Positions 1 to 7,131 are shown, counted from the first letter of the stretch. The stretch: 16,774 nt of DNA from Candidatus Poribacteria bacterium (GCA_002699335.1 PACG01000153.1:11415-28188), one strand, 5' to 3'. Made by a program: numbers and translations. Notes: generated by a model not told the origin, from the sequence alone.

Positions 1-28
1 TTGGCTTTGTTATTTCTAACCCAATCAT
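1..28 (-). CDS. rpoA: Probable first codons of RNA polymerase alpha subunit (partial, runs off the window)
   Basis: Reading the minus strand, an ATG at 26-28 opens a frame reading MIGLEITKP before the window ends. A purine-rich GGGGGA lies a few bases upstream. Bacterial RpoA commonly begins with a short hydrophobic stretch followed by a K-P dipeptide (B. subtilis starts MIEIEKPKIE), and in Firmicutes-type alpha operons rpoA directly follows rpsK. Position and these nine residues are the only support. If the call is right, rpsD is not between rpsK and rpoA here. The alternative is that this is spacer ahead of rpsD or another gene. The GATTGGG at the start also resembles the short spacer repeat seen elsewhere in the window, so the match could be chance. 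Confidence 0.35.
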
Positions 29-167
29 TATTCCCCCGTATTAGTTGATCAAATAGATCTCTATATGAATCTGGAAGGTAGCTCAGAAATGTCAGCGCAG
101 GCGTCCCAACCCTAGAGAACGACCTTATTCGAGTCAGCGATGACAAGACAATGTTTCAACTGATTGC

Positions 168-554
168 CTAGACGCGTCGACGCTTTGGTGGTCGGCAACC
201 GTTATGTGGAATGGGGGTAACGTCTTGCATGGATGTAATTACAAGTCCTGCTGCTGCAATGGAGCGGATTGCAGACTCACGGCCAGAACCTGGGCCTTTG
301 ACCTTAACCTGAACACGCTGTATACCATGGTCTTTCGCTTTTTGAACGCAGACTTCTGCAGCTTGACCTGCAGCAAACGGGGTACTCTTGCGTGAGCCTC
401 TAAAATCTGTACCAGCACTAGCCCAGGCTAGTACATTCCCGCTCGGATCAGTAATAGTGATAATAGTATTGTTGAAAGTTGCTTGAATGTGAGCAATACC
501 TTCAGGAATATTTTTTCTGTCTCTTCTTCTAGATCTACCCGATGATCGTTTCAA
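168..554 (-). CDS. rpsK: 30S ribosomal protein S11 (uS11)
   Basis: The 128-residue product is a platform protein of the small subunit that contacts 16S rRNA near the mRNA exit (E-site) side. The family signatures are intact: [15 protein letters not shown] near residue 22, [10 protein letters not shown] around residue 53, and the conserved C-terminal [18 protein letters not shown]. The length is typical of the family. The start is a TTG at 552-554; an in-frame TAA lies two codons upstream, and an AAGGAG sits 6 nt ahead, so no ATG alternative exists without losing the conserved N-terminal half. It follows rpsM by about 54 nt and is followed by a 139 nt spacer before the probable rpoA start. Confidence 0.98.
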   Translation of the reverse strand: MKRSSGRSRRRDRKNIPEGIAHIQATFNNTIITITDPSGNVLAWASAGTDFRGSRKSTPFAAGQAAEVCVQKAKDHGIQRVQVKVKGPGSGRESAIRSIAAAGLVITSMQDVTPIPHNGCRPPKRRRV

Positions 555-560
555 CTCTTA

Positions 561-566
561 CTCCTT
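561..566 (-). promoter_or_regulatory. Ribosome binding site that fixes the TTG start of rpsK
   Basis: The minus strand reads AAGGAG, a strong Shine-Dalgarno sequence, 6 nt before the TTG at 552-554. This spacing supports the unusual start codon. Confidence 0.8.
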
Positions 567-608
567 ACTTGAAAAATGCAACGGTCCGACTCGAATCAAC
601 GTCCTCAG

Positions 609-1001
609 TTAAGCTTTACGACCAATTTCCTTCGCCTTACGGTCAACGGAAATTGTTTTAGCCCGGCCTTTACGGGTTCGGGCATTGGTACTAGTTCGCT
701 GCCCTCTAGCCGGCAAACCTCGGCGATGTCGTAATCCACGATAGGCACTAATATCGCTTAAGCGTTTGATATTTTGGTCAATAGTTCGCCTTAGATCTCC
801 CTCCACAACGTGCTTACGACCAATCTCCTCACGAATCAAACTGATTTCATTCTCAGTCAAATCAGCGACTTTAACGGACGGATCTATTTTTAAATCTGAG
901 ACAATTTGAGACGCAGTTGTCCGACCAATACCGAAGATATATGTCAGTCCAATACCAACCCGCTTGTTACGTGGTAAATCGACACCCGCAATTCTTGCCA
1001 T
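609..1001 (-). CDS. rpsM: 30S ribosomal protein S13 (uS13)
   Basis: This 130-residue protein of the small-subunit head forms intersubunit bridges with the large subunit and contacts P-site tRNA through its basic tail. It begins [26 protein letters not shown], the classic S13 start with the helix-two-turn-helix region. It contains [31 protein letters not shown] signature residues (here [18 protein letters not shown]) near residue 85-105. The ATG at 999-1001 is the family start. AGGAGG occurs about 14 nt upstream and a closer GGATAGGA is also present. It lies 21 nt after rpmJ, the usual alpha-operon order. Confidence 0.98.
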   Translation of the reverse strand: MARIAGVDLPRNKRVGIGLTYIFGIGRTTASQIVSDLKIDPSVKVADLTENEISLIREEIGRKHVVEGDLRRTIDQNIKRLSDISAYRGLRHRRGLPARGQRTSTNARTRKGRAKTISVDRKAKEIGRKA

Positions 1002-1022
1002 AATCCTATCCTAGCCTCCTGC

Positions 1023-1139
1023 TTACCCCTGCCGTTGCTTGTGCTTGGGATTAACGGGACAAATCACACGAATTATCCCTTTTCTTTTAATGACTTTACA
1101 CTGATCACACATTTTTTTGACCGAAGCGCGAACTTTCAT
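1023..1139 (-). CDS. rpmJ: 50S ribosomal protein L36 (bL36), zinc-binding form
   Basis: This is a 38-residue protein, too short for a standard open-frame list. It reads [20 protein letters not shown], then continues with IICP/HKQRQG-type C-terminal residues (C27 and H33). Cys11, Cys14, Cys27 and His33 form the CxxC-x12-C-x5-H zinc ribbon of the C+ paralogue. L36 binds 23S rRNA late in large-subunit assembly, near the base of the L7/L12 stalk. The gene sits 6 nt after secY and 21 nt before rpsM, exactly its usual place. The infA, map and adk genes that often lie between secY and rpmJ are absent. Confidence 0.97.
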   Translation of the reverse strand: MKVRASVKKMCDQCKVIKRKGIIRVICPVNPKHKQRQG

Positions 1140-1145
1140 AATTTC

Positions 1146-2480
1146 TTATCCTCTCCGGCTTCTCATTCGGCCTTCTCTCAAGAAACCATCATAATGCCTA
1201 GTGGTTAAGTAAGATTCAATTTGGTTCATCGTGTCCAATGCAACACCAACAACAATCAGCAAAGAAGCCCCTTGTACCATAGTCCCGATTTTTAACCATT
1301 GTTGAAAAATCATTGGAATCACCGCAATGGCAGCTAAAAACACGGCTCCAGGTAAAGTAATCCGAGTTAGGATGTTATTGATGTATTCCGCGGTTCTTTT
1401 TCCGGGCCGAACGCCGGGGATAAAGCCGCCGTGTTTACGTAGATTATCTGCCATATCGACAGGGTTAATTTGAACTGCCGTGTAAAAATAAGTAAAACCA
1501 ATAATGAGCGAAGAGTAGACAATATAATACAGTGGACGCGTTGGCCCAAACCAGACTTGAACTCCGTTAATCCAGGACGAATCTGGCATTAACCGTCGTA
1601 GAAACCCAAATATGATTCCCGGAAACTGCATTAGCGTAACAGCGAAGATAATCGGGATCATCCCAGCAATATTAACACGCAAAGGAATATGGGTTGTTTG
1701 TCCACCGAAAACCTTGCGTCCCACAACTCGTTTAGCGTACTGAACCGGAATTCGTCTGACAGAAAGCGTAATAAACACTGTTCCCATGATTGCAACTACG
1801 GTCAGTAGGATAAGCACAGCCACTTGTGGTAAGCCAACCCTACCTGCCATCAAATCTGCAAAAAGCCGTTGAACTCCGGACGGAGCGGCGGCGACAATCC
1901 CAGCGGTAATAATAATCGAAATCCCTTGACCGATACCCCTTTCCGTGATCTGCTCTCCTAGCCACATCACAAAGGCTGTACCTGCCATTAAGGTTATCAC
2001 CACCAGCAAAGTCCAGCCGATGCTGGCGTTGGTTACGATCGAATCACCCTCCCCCCAACTTTTCAGCATAGTGGTAATTGCAAAGCCCTGCACCACACTC
2101 AAGATCACTGTTCCATATCGTGTATATTGTGTGATTTTTTTCCGTCCACCATCCTCTTTGGATAGTTTCTCTAAAGAAGGAATAACCACAGCTAGTAGTT
2201 GCATTGCAATCGAGGCACTAATATAGGGCTGAATCCCGAGTGCAAAGATCGACATCTGCTTGAAAGCTCCACCGGAGAAAAGATTGATGAAACCAACAAT
2301 GTTTTTACCGGCTTCGCTAGCTTCTAATTGCTGATCAAACCAGTTGGCTAAGGCCGCATCATCAATTCCAGGTAACGTAATATGTGCTCCAATCCGATAT
2401 ACAAACAGCAACAAGGCAGTAAAAAAGAGACGCTGGCGAAGTTCGGGGATTTTGAGGGCGTTACGAAATGCTTGAATCAC
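1146..2480 (-). CDS. secY: Protein translocase subunit SecY
   Basis: SecY is the ten-helix channel of the Sec translocon in the inner membrane, partnering SecE, SecG, SecA and the ribosome. The product has 444 residues, the usual size. Hydrophobic segments lie at roughly 17-37, 75-97, 122-139, 155-174, 184-200, 217-239, 270-293, 316-336, 374-393 and 401-417. Family motifs include INLFSGGAFKQMSIFALGI (63-82), GERG-like TERGIGQGIS (179-188), RRIPVQYAKR (242-251) and the essential cytoplasmic loop GGFIPGVRPGKRTAEYI (351-367). The start codon is GTG at 2478-2480, immediately after the TAG of rplO with no spacer, so translational coupling is likely. An AAGG lies inside the end of rplO. Confidence 0.98.
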   Translation of the reverse strand: MIQAFRNALKIPELRQRLFFTALLLFVYRIGAHITLPGIDDAALANWFDQQLEASEAGKNIVGFINLFSGGAFKQMSIFALGIQPYISASIAMQLLAVVIPSLEKLSKEDGGRKKITQYTRYGTVILSVVQGFAITTMLKSWGEGDSIVTNASIGWTLLVVITLMAGTAFVMWLGEQITERGIGQGISIIITAGIVAAAPSGVQRLFADLMAGRVGLPQVAVLILLTVVAIMGTVFITLSVRRIPVQYAKRVVGRKVFGGQTTHIPLRVNIAGMIPIIFAVTLMQFPGIIFGFLRRLMPDSSWINGVQVWFGPTRPLYYIVYSSLIIGFTYFYTAVQINPVDMADNLRKHGGFIPGVRPGKRTAEYINNILTRITLPGAVFLAAIAVIPMIFQQWLKIGTMVQGASLLIVVGVALDTMNQIESYLTTRHYDGFLREGRMRSRRG

Positions 2481-2927
2481 CTAGATAACCTTGATCTTAC
2501 CGCCTTTTGATTCAATTTCCTGAATCGCTGATTTGGAAAATCGGTGTGCATGAATTGTCAATTGCTTTTCAAGCGTTCCCTCACCTAGAATTTTGACTTT
2601 TGGGTTTCTAGGTGCAACTAGACTGGCAGAAATAAGCCGGTCCAGCGTGATATCTTCACCATCGTCAAACTGATTCAAGGTTCCCAAATTGACGATATCA
2701 TATTCAATGCGTTTGTGAGCTGTTCGCTTGGGGCCGCGTTTCGGAAGCCGACGCACGAGGGGCATTTGACCACCTTCGAACCAAGCTGGAATGCTTCCGC
2801 CTGATCTCGATTTTTGGCCTTTATGACCTCGGCCTGCTGTCCCACCTGTCCCGGAAGCGTCTCCGCGACCAATGCGCTTTTTAGACTGCCGCGCCCCAGA
2901 GAATGGTTGTAGTTGATTTAGTTTCAT
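2481..2927 (-). CDS. rplO: 50S ribosomal protein L15 (uL15)
   Basis: This 148-residue large-subunit protein threads a long basic N-terminal extension into 23S rRNA. The start is MKLNQLQPFSGARQSKKRIGRG, followed by GGTAGRGHKGQKSRSGG (about 28-44) and FEGGQMPLVRRLPKRG (about 50-65), all hallmark L15 blocks. The C-terminal globular domain ends SKGGKIKVI. The ATG at 2925-2927 has GGAG about 13 nt upstream. It follows rpsE by 58 nt with no rpmD between them, and its stop abuts secY directly. Confidence 0.98.
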   Translation of the reverse strand: MKLNQLQPFSGARQSKKRIGRGDASGTGGTAGRGHKGQKSRSGGSIPAWFEGGQMPLVRRLPKRGPKRTAHKRIEYDIVNLGTLNQFDDGEDITLDRLISASLVAPRNPKVKILGEGTLEKQLTIHAHRFSKSAIQEIESKGGKIKVI

Positions 2928-2985
2928 GTTGAAAGAACTCCGCCGGGTTATGCTTAAGTGAGCTGGCCGAAGGCTAGGCTAGGCA

Positions 2986-3492
2986 CTAATTTAGTAATTC
3001 GTCCACACTTTTGCCGCGTAACCGAGCGACCTCTTCTATCCTTTTAAGGCTTCTTAACCCTTGCATTGTCGCCTCTGCGATATTTTTCAGATTTCGGCTA
3101 CCGATCCGTTTGGTTAAAATATTACTGACACCCGCATATTCCAAAATAATTCTCGTCGCTGGCCCAGCAATGACGCCAGTACCAGATCCCGCTGGTTTCA
3201 AGAGGACATTACAGGCTTTGAATCTACCAATGATTTCGTGCGGAATCGTACCGTCGATCAAAGGGATACGGATCAGATTCTTTCGTGCATCAGTCATACT
3301 CTTGGCAATTGCCGAAGGCACATCGTTTGCACCTGCAAACCCCAGACCGACTATACCGTTGTGATCGCCAACCGCGGTTATGGCGTTGAAACTCGGTGTT
3401 CGTCCACCCTTTCGGACACGCATTACTCGGTTGATGCCGATTAATCGTTCTTCTAGTTCCAGTTGACTTGGATTAATTTTCTCTACCAACAT
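2986..3492 (-). CDS. rpsE: 30S ribosomal protein S5 (uS5)
   Basis: This 168-residue protein lies at the back of the small subunit; it helps decoding accuracy and the mRNA entry helicase together with S3 and S4. The N-terminal double-stranded-RNA-binding-like domain includes RVMRVRKGGRTPSFNAITAVGD (about 22-43) and GLGFAGANDVPSAIAKS. The C-terminal domain includes LLKPAGSGTGVIAGPATRIILEYAGV and LTKRIGSRN. AGGAGG lies 7 nt before the ATG at 3490-3492 and overlaps the stop codon of rplR, only 7 nt upstream. Length and motifs are ordinary. Confidence 0.98.
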   Translation of the reverse strand: MLVEKINPSQLELEERLIGINRVMRVRKGGRTPSFNAITAVGDHNGIVGLGFAGANDVPSAIAKSMTDARKNLIRIPLIDGTIPHEIIGRFKACNVLLKPAGSGTGVIAGPATRIILEYAGVSNILTKRIGSRNLKNIAEATMQGLRSLKRIEEVARLRGKSVDELLN

Positions 3493-3499
3493 AAACCTC

Positions 3500-3865
3500 C
3501 TAGAATTTTAGGCCCCCTGCTCTGGCTGCGTCCGCAAGCGCCTTGACCCGTCCATGGTATAGGTTTGAACCGCGGTCGAAAGTAACTGTTTCAATTTCAC
3601 AAGCTTTAGCTTTTTGGGCTACCAATTCACCAACTTTTTGGGCTGCTTCGATGTTTCCTGTAGCTGAAAGGCCTTTCAGTTCCGGTGATAATGTTGAAGC
3701 TGCAACTAGTGTTTTGCCATTGACATCGTCGATAATCTGCACATAAATATGCTGAAGGCTTCTGAACACCGATAGCCGTAGTTTATTACCTGCCCGCGTC
3801 ACTCGATAACGAACGCGTGCTTTTCGTCTCCGATTTGCCAATCGCTTCTTTTTAACTTGATTCAA
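3500..3865 (-). CDS. rplR: 50S ribosomal protein L18 (uL18)
   Basis: This 121-residue protein binds 5S rRNA with L5 and L25 in the central protuberance. The basic N-terminus [18 protein letters not shown] is followed by the [18 protein letters not shown] core, and the typical end is [26 protein letters not shown]. The start is a TTG at 3863-3865. An in-frame TAA lies five codons upstream and GGGAGA sits about 8 nt before the TTG, so it is well supported despite the rare codon. It lies 68 nt after rplF and 7 nt before rpsE. Confidence 0.97.
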   Translation of the reverse strand: MNQVKKKRLANRRRKARVRYRVTRAGNKLRLSVFRSLQHIYVQIIDDVNGKTLVAASTLSPELKGLSATGNIEAAQKVGELVAQKAKACEIETVTFDRGSNLYHGRVKALADAARAGGLKF

Positions 3866-3933
3866 TGATAATCTCCCTTAGCCGTCAACCTAAATAGTGA
3901 AACGTGTACTAGTATAAAGGTAATTTTCCGGAT

Positions 3934-4500
3934 TTAAACTCTTGCCTTTCCTTCTTTCATTCGGACTCGTTCACCATCGTAACGGATTCCTTTAGACGGC
4001 TTATAGGCTTCGGGCTTCTTGACCTGGCGAATGGTAGCAGAGACCTGTCCAACAAGTTGCTTGTCAATTCCACTCACGACGATAGGAATATGAGGTTGGC
4101 CTTCTACACTTTCGGGCGGTTCGACCGCAATTTCGATTCCATCTGGTGGAGAATAAGTGACGGGGTGAGAATAACCAACGCTCAGCACCAACTCCTTTTG
4201 GCGATTGACTTCAGCACGATACCCGTTACCAACCACACGTAGTTTCTTCTGAAATCCTTCAGAAACACCTATCACCATATTGGCGATGAGACTTCTTGAT
4301 AGACCGTGCAAAGATTTATACTGTCGCTGATTATTTTCACGTTCTAGCGTAACTGTATTTCCCTCAATGTTTAGACGGATCCCATTTGGTACCGTCCAGT
4401 TCAATTTTCCTCTTGGGCCTTCGACCACAATATCTGACCGGTTGAGATTCAACTTAACATTTGATGGAACTTCGATTGGTCGATAGCCAACACGTGACAT
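3934..4500 (-). CDS. rplF: 50S ribosomal protein L6 (uL6)
   Basis: The product has two repeated alpha/beta domains and sits by the sarcin-ricin loop, where elongation factors dock. The frame is open further upstream to 4563, but the family N-terminus MSRVGYRPIEVPSNV starts at the ATG at 4498-4500. GAGGAA precedes it by 6 nt, and the longer version would overlap the end of rpsH. From this start it has 188 residues, close to the usual 176-185. Recognisable blocks are VVEGPRGKLNW near residue 26 and the C-terminal signature EAYKPSKGIRYDGERVRMKEGKA. It lies 31 nt after rpsH. Confidence 0.97.
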   Translation of the reverse strand: MSRVGYRPIEVPSNVKLNLNRSDIVVEGPRGKLNWTVPNGIRLNIEGNTVTLERENNQRQYKSLHGLSRSLIANMVIGVSEGFQKKLRVVGNGYRAEVNRQKELVLSVGYSHPVTYSPPDGIEIAVEPPESVEGQPHIPIVVSGIDKQLVGQVSATIRQVKKPEAYKPSKGIRYDGERVRMKEGKARV

Positions 4501-4504
4501 TTTT

Positions 4505-4510
4505 TTCCTC
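4505..4510 (-). promoter_or_regulatory. Ribosome binding site deciding the rplF start
   Basis: The minus strand reads GAGGAA; six nucleotides separate the GAGG core from the ATG at 4498-4500. This supports the 188-residue L6 rather than the 209-residue open frame. Confidence 0.75.
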
Positions 4511-4531
4511 GTTCTATAATAGAGAGATCCT

Positions 4532-4930
4532 TTACCATACTCGGCAAAGGACCTCTCCTCCAATGTTTGCTTTTCGACAGGCTTTATCGGTCATAACACC
4601 CATCGAGGTCGATAAAATAGCGAGGCCTAATCCAGCAAAAACACGTGGTAACGTTGACTTGGTCGCATAGACCCGACGGCCTGGCTTGCTAATGCGGTCT
4701 ATGCCTGAGATAACACGTTCTTCAGTGTCCGAATACTTTAAGTAGATCCGGATAATCCCCTGTTTTTGATCCTCAACAATTCGATAACTACGAATAAAGC
4801 CTTCTTCGTGCAAAACTCGGGCGATATTTACCTTCACTTTGGAAGCCGGAATTTCTACGCGTTCATGGAATGCCTGATTTGAATTGCGAATCCGCGTCAG
4901 CATGTCCGCAATCGGATCTGTCATTGACAT
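4532..4930 (-). CDS. rpsH: 30S ribosomal protein S8 (uS8)
   Basis: This 132-residue protein is a primary binder of the 16S rRNA central domain; in many bacteria it also represses the spc operon by binding its mRNA near rplE. The family start [13 protein letters not shown] is present, with ATGs at residue 1 (4928-4930) and residue 3. Other blocks are [29 protein letters not shown] around residue 80, and the ending [27 protein letters not shown] with the conserved GVMTDxxAR-like turn. It lies 12 nt after rpsN. No obvious S8-type operator was identified by eye near rplE. Confidence 0.98.
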   Translation of the reverse strand: MSMTDPIADMLTRIRNSNQAFHERVEIPASKVKVNIARVLHEEGFIRSYRIVEDQKQGIIRIYLKYSDTEERVISGIDRISKPGRRVYATKSTLPRVFAGLGLAILSTSMGVMTDKACRKANIGGEVLCRVW

Positions 4931-4942
4931 CTATTTATCCTT

Positions 4943-5128
4943 TTACCAACTGGCTTTTCTGACACCAGGAACTTGTCCGGCTCGAGCGAAAAGCCGAAAG
5001 CAGATCCGGCATAATCCAAACTTTTTCAGAAAACCTCTCGCGCGGCCACAAGATCCGCAGCGATTATATCTCCGTGTTGAAAATTTGGGCTCACGCTTTT
5101 GTTTTGCTACCAGTGCTTTTGTCGACAC
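4943..5128 (-). CDS. rpsN: 30S ribosomal protein S14, zinc-ribbon type (uS14)
   Basis: This 61-residue, short, zinc-binding form of S14 occupies the small-subunit head. Cys24, Cys27, Cys40 and Cys43 make the CxxC-x12-CxxC zinc site (YNRCGSCGRARGF and GLCRICFR). The ending VPGVRKASW is the family signature. The start codon is GTG at 5126-5128, with AAGGAG 7 nt ahead. It is preceded by a 133 nt spacer after rplE that carries repeat-like palindromes, and is followed 12 nt later by rpsH, the normal spc order. Confidence 0.98.
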   Translation of the reverse strand: MSTKALVAKQKREPKFSTRRYNRCGSCGRARGFLKKFGLCRICFRLFARAGQVPGVRKASW

Positions 5129-5145
5129 TTAAATACTCCTTTTTC

Positions 5146-5179
5146 AGTAGTCGGCGGTGACCACCTTCTAGTCACTAAT
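5146..5179 (-). repeat. Diverged copy of the AGTAGYC stem-loop repeat (family A) in the rplE-rpsN spacer
   Basis: The plus strand carries AGTAGTCGGC at one end and TCACTAAT at the other, the same end sequences as the copies at 6629, 8775 and 12124. The outer stem is poor here (AGU/ACU only), but an inner GTGAC/GTCAC stem (5157-5161 with 5171-5175) can form. It is assigned by resemblance only. Confidence 0.45.
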
Positions 5180-5238
5180 ATCTGATTTCTCTGATTAGGC
5201 AAAGGCAGCTGCCCAACTCCAAATCCCGGATATCTAAT

Positions 5239-5256
5239 TCCCAATCAAACTGAGGA
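5239..5256 (-). repeat. Short imperfect palindrome, family B copy 1 (rplE-rpsN spacer)
   Basis: The minus strand reads TCCTCAGTTTGATTGGGA, matching the spacer consensus TCCCnACTTGATTGGGGA. It starts about 6 nt after the rplE stop. The arms pair imperfectly (UCCU with GGGA plus one inner pair). Confidence 0.55.
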
Positions 5257-5261
5257 TATGC

Positions 5262-5801
5262 TTATTCCCTAAACGGCATCCCCATCATTTTTAGGAATTC
5301 CCGCCCCTCTTCGTCTGTCTTAGCCGTGGTGACAATCGATATATTCAAGCCACGAACTTCGCTAACTTTGTCGTAGTCGATTTCGGGGAAAATAATCAGC
5401 TCTTGCAAGCCTAAGGAATAATTTCCACGTCCATCAAATGCGTTAGGTGAGACACCTCGAAAGTCACGTATTTGTGGTATAACGACGTTGACAAGCTTAT
5501 TATAAAACTCATGCATTCGGTTTCGACGAAGCGTTACTTTACAACCAATTGGCATTCCATCACGAATCTTAAAATTTGCAATCGATTTTTTGGCCCGGGT
5601 AACCATTGCACGTTGCCCCGCGATCAGTGACAATTCCTCGACTGCATTCTCCAGTAGTTTTGGTGTTTGCACTGCCTCTCCAACGCCCATATTGAGTGTA
5701 ATATGCTGCAACTTGGGAAGTTGCATTGGAGATTTATAGCCAAAACGCTGTTGCAATGCAGGTACTACTTCATCCGTATAGATCGTTCTCAACGTACTCA
5801 T
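5262..5801 (-). CDS. rplE: 50S ribosomal protein L5 (uL5)
   Basis: This 179-residue protein of the central protuberance binds 5S rRNA and touches the P-site tRNA. Family blocks are the [18 protein letters not shown]-terminal strand (about 27-43), [24 protein letters not shown] (about 84-107), [27 protein letters not shown] loop ([17 protein letters not shown]) and the end [12 protein letters not shown]. The ATG at 5799-5801 is directly preceded by an in-frame TTG at 5802-5804. The nearest GAGG is 9 nt from the TTG and 12 nt from the ATG, so the start is uncertain by one codon. Confidence 0.97.
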   Translation of the reverse strand: MSTLRTIYTDEVVPALQQRFGYKSPMQLPKLQHITLNMGVGEAVQTPKLLENAVEELSLIAGQRAMVTRAKKSIANFKIRDGMPIGCKVTLRRNRMHEFYNKLVNVVIPQIRDFRGVSPNAFDGRGNYSLGLQELIIFPEIDYDKVSEVRGLNISIVTTAKTDEEGREFLKMMGMPFRE

Positions 5802-5861
5802 CAACTTATGTATCCTCTAATCATGCAAGAAAATTAACAGTATCTGATAATCCAGTATTCT

Positions 5862-6209
5862 TTAGTCTATGACTTCCCCCGTCTTTCGAGAAACCCTAAC
5901 TCGAAACTGCCTCACTCGCCCGCTGACCTCTTTTTCAACAATAGCTCGTTTAGTTCGAATCGCTTGACCTGTCTTTGGACAAATCAACTTCAGGTTCGAC
6001 ATGTGAATAGATCCTTCTATTACAGTCCTTCCACCTTCAGGTGAATCAGCAGAGGGGCGCATATGCCGGGTGATTAAATTCAATCCTTCCACGATTGCAC
6101 GCTGCTTACTAGGGTTGACTCGAAGCACTGTTCCCTGCTTACCAGAATCTTTCCCACTTAAGACCAGGACGGCATCGCCTTTTTTAATGTGTGCTTTTCC
6201 TACGCCCAT
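5862..6209 (-). CDS. rplX: 50S ribosomal protein L24 (uL24)
   Basis: This 115-residue assembly-initiator protein of the large subunit lies near the exit of the peptide tunnel. A KOW motif is visible around residues 8-34 (IKKGDAVLVLSGKDSGKQGTVLRV), followed by VEGLNLITRHMRP and a C-terminal zone including HMSNLKLICPKTGQ. The ATG at 6207-6209 has GAGGT about 8 nt upstream. It begins 13 nt after rplN ends, and a 60 nt spacer separates it from rplE. Confidence 0.98.
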   Translation of the reverse strand: MGVGKAHIKKGDAVLVLSGKDSGKQGTVLRVNPSKQRAIVEGLNLITRHMRPSADSPEGGRTVIEGSIHMSNLKLICPKTGQAIRTKRAIVEKEVSGRVRQFRVRVSRKTGEVID

Positions 6210-6222
6210 ATTAGTACCTCAA

Positions 6223-6591
6223 CTAAATAACTTCTGGTGCCAAAGAGACGATTCTGGTGAAGTTTTTATCTCTCAGTTCACGTGCCACAGGACCGAAAAC
6301 ACGTGTTCCTCGTGGTTGGAGCTGGGGGTCTATCACCACCGCTGCATTTTCATCAAACTTGACATAAGATCCATCAGGGCGCCGATATTCCTTTTTCGTG
6401 CGAACCACAACTGCCCGAACGACTTCGCCTTTTTTGACTTGGCTATTCGGGGTTGCTTCCTTAATACTAGCAACAACAATATCTCCCACACGAGCATAAC
6501 GCCGGCGGCTGCCGCCAAGTACTCTAATACACATGAGCCGCTTAGCCCCTGAGTTATCAGCCGAATTTAGTATTGTATATACTTGAACCAT
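6223..6591 (-). CDS. rplN: 50S ribosomal protein L14 (uL14)
   Basis: This 122-residue protein is a highly conserved interface protein contacting 16S rRNA helix 44 (bridges B5 and B8) and the docking site of the silencing factor RsfS. Signature blocks are [29 protein letters not shown] (about 9-37), the [31 protein letters not shown] region and [34 protein letters not shown] lies about 6 nt before the ATG at 6589-6591. It is the first spc gene and follows a 130 nt spacer after rpsQ that carries stem-loops. Confidence 0.99.
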   Translation of the reverse strand: MVQVYTILNSADNSGAKRLMCIRVLGGSRRRYARVGDIVVASIKEATPNSQVKKGEVVRAVVVRTKKEYRRPDGSYVKFDENAAVVIDPQLQPRGTRVFGPVARELRDKNFTRIVSLAPEVI

Positions 6592-6628
6592 AAGATTCTC
6601 CTTGTTTCTCTTACCCGACTAAAATTCC

Positions 6629-6674
6629 AGTAGCCAACGGTTAGTTAATAACATTTAGAAAAGAACTGGCTACT
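6629..6674 (-). repeat. Stem-loop repeat, family A copy 2 (rpsQ-rplN spacer)
   Basis: AGTAGCCA at 6629-6636 and TGGCTACT at 6667-6674 are perfect 8 bp complements around a 30 nt loop. The unit ACTGGCTACTAATTC (right arm) recurs 10 nt later as ACTGGTTGCTAATTC, giving a partial tandem duplication. The rpsQ end (GCCGACTAG) resembles the same repeat. No U-tract follows, so a terminator is not indicated. Confidence 0.6.
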
Positions 6675-6721
6675 AATTCGTTCCAAGGCATCCCCTTACT
6701 GGTTGCTAATTCTGCACTGGG

Positions 6722-6988
6722 CTAGTCGGCTTTCACCAGAATCTTTTGCACTCGCCACCGCTTGTGCCTACTCAAAGGACGGCTTTCAGTAATCTGTACC
6801 GTGTCCCCCAACTGACAATCATTATTCTCGTCGTGAGCCAACACTTTGGACGAACTTCTAACAGTTTTTCCATAAAACGGATGTTGATAGCTTCTAGTGA
6901 CGCTAACAGCCACAGTTTTATCCATCTTGTCGCTAGTGATAACCCCAGAACGAATCTTCGGCTTGCCTCGTTTCCCCATCATACTCAA
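6722..6988 (-). CDS. rpsQ: 30S ribosomal protein S17 (uS17)
   Basis: This 88-residue OB-fold protein is a primary binder of the 16S rRNA 5' domain. Visible are GVITSDKMDKTVAVSVTRSYQHPFYGKTVRSSSK (about 15-48), the block HDENNDCQLGDTVQITESRPLSRHKRWRV and the end ILVKAD. The start could be TTG at 6986-6988, which is 6 nt after AGGAG, or the tandem ATGs at 6980-6982 and 6977-6979, which sit further away (12-15 nt). The spacing favours TTG, and family length does not decide. The stop codon overlaps a repeat-like GCCGACTAG. Confidence 0.96.
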   Translation of the reverse strand: MSMMGKRGKPKIRSGVITSDKMDKTVAVSVTRSYQHPFYGKTVRSSSKVLAHDENNDCQLGDTVQITESRPLSRHKRWRVQKILVKAD

Positions 6989-7016
6989 CTTTTTCTCCTA
7001 TAATTTAACCTGTAGA

Positions 7017-7131
7017 CCTCTTGCATAAATAGTACAATCCACTCCGGATCTAGCTGATAAGCTGCTAAATTCTTCGGCATATACGAACTTAAAAATCTCC
7101 CAACTTTTGTTTCTTGGACTCATGCAAGAGG
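7017..7131. repeat. Inverted-repeat-bounded unit of 115 bp (MITE-like candidate) in the rpmC-rpsQ spacer
   Basis: CCTCTTGCAT at 7017-7026 and ATGCAAGAGG at 7122-7131 are perfect 10 bp inverted repeats. The right arm lies inside the last codons of rpmC and supplies part of its stop codon. The interior encodes nothing recognisable. This geometry fits a miniature inverted-repeat element, but no clear target duplication is seen (TA occurs outside both ends, at unequal distances of 2 and 3 nt). It may instead be a long-range mRNA stem. Confidence 0.4.

Noticed and set aside
204..395. Plus-strand open frames across the window (for example 204-395, 6070-6552, 15482-16006)
   Set aside because: All are antisense to well-conserved ribosomal or elongation-factor genes and lack plausible protein character; they are shadows.
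4501..4563. N-terminal extension of L6 (21 extra residues)
   Set aside because: It overlaps rpsH, lacks family similarity, and a good Shine-Dalgarno precedes the later ATG.
5204..5213. GGCAGCTGCC palindrome in the rplE-rpsN spacer as a terminator or operator
   Set aside because: It is only 10 nt with no loop or U-tract; likely chance.
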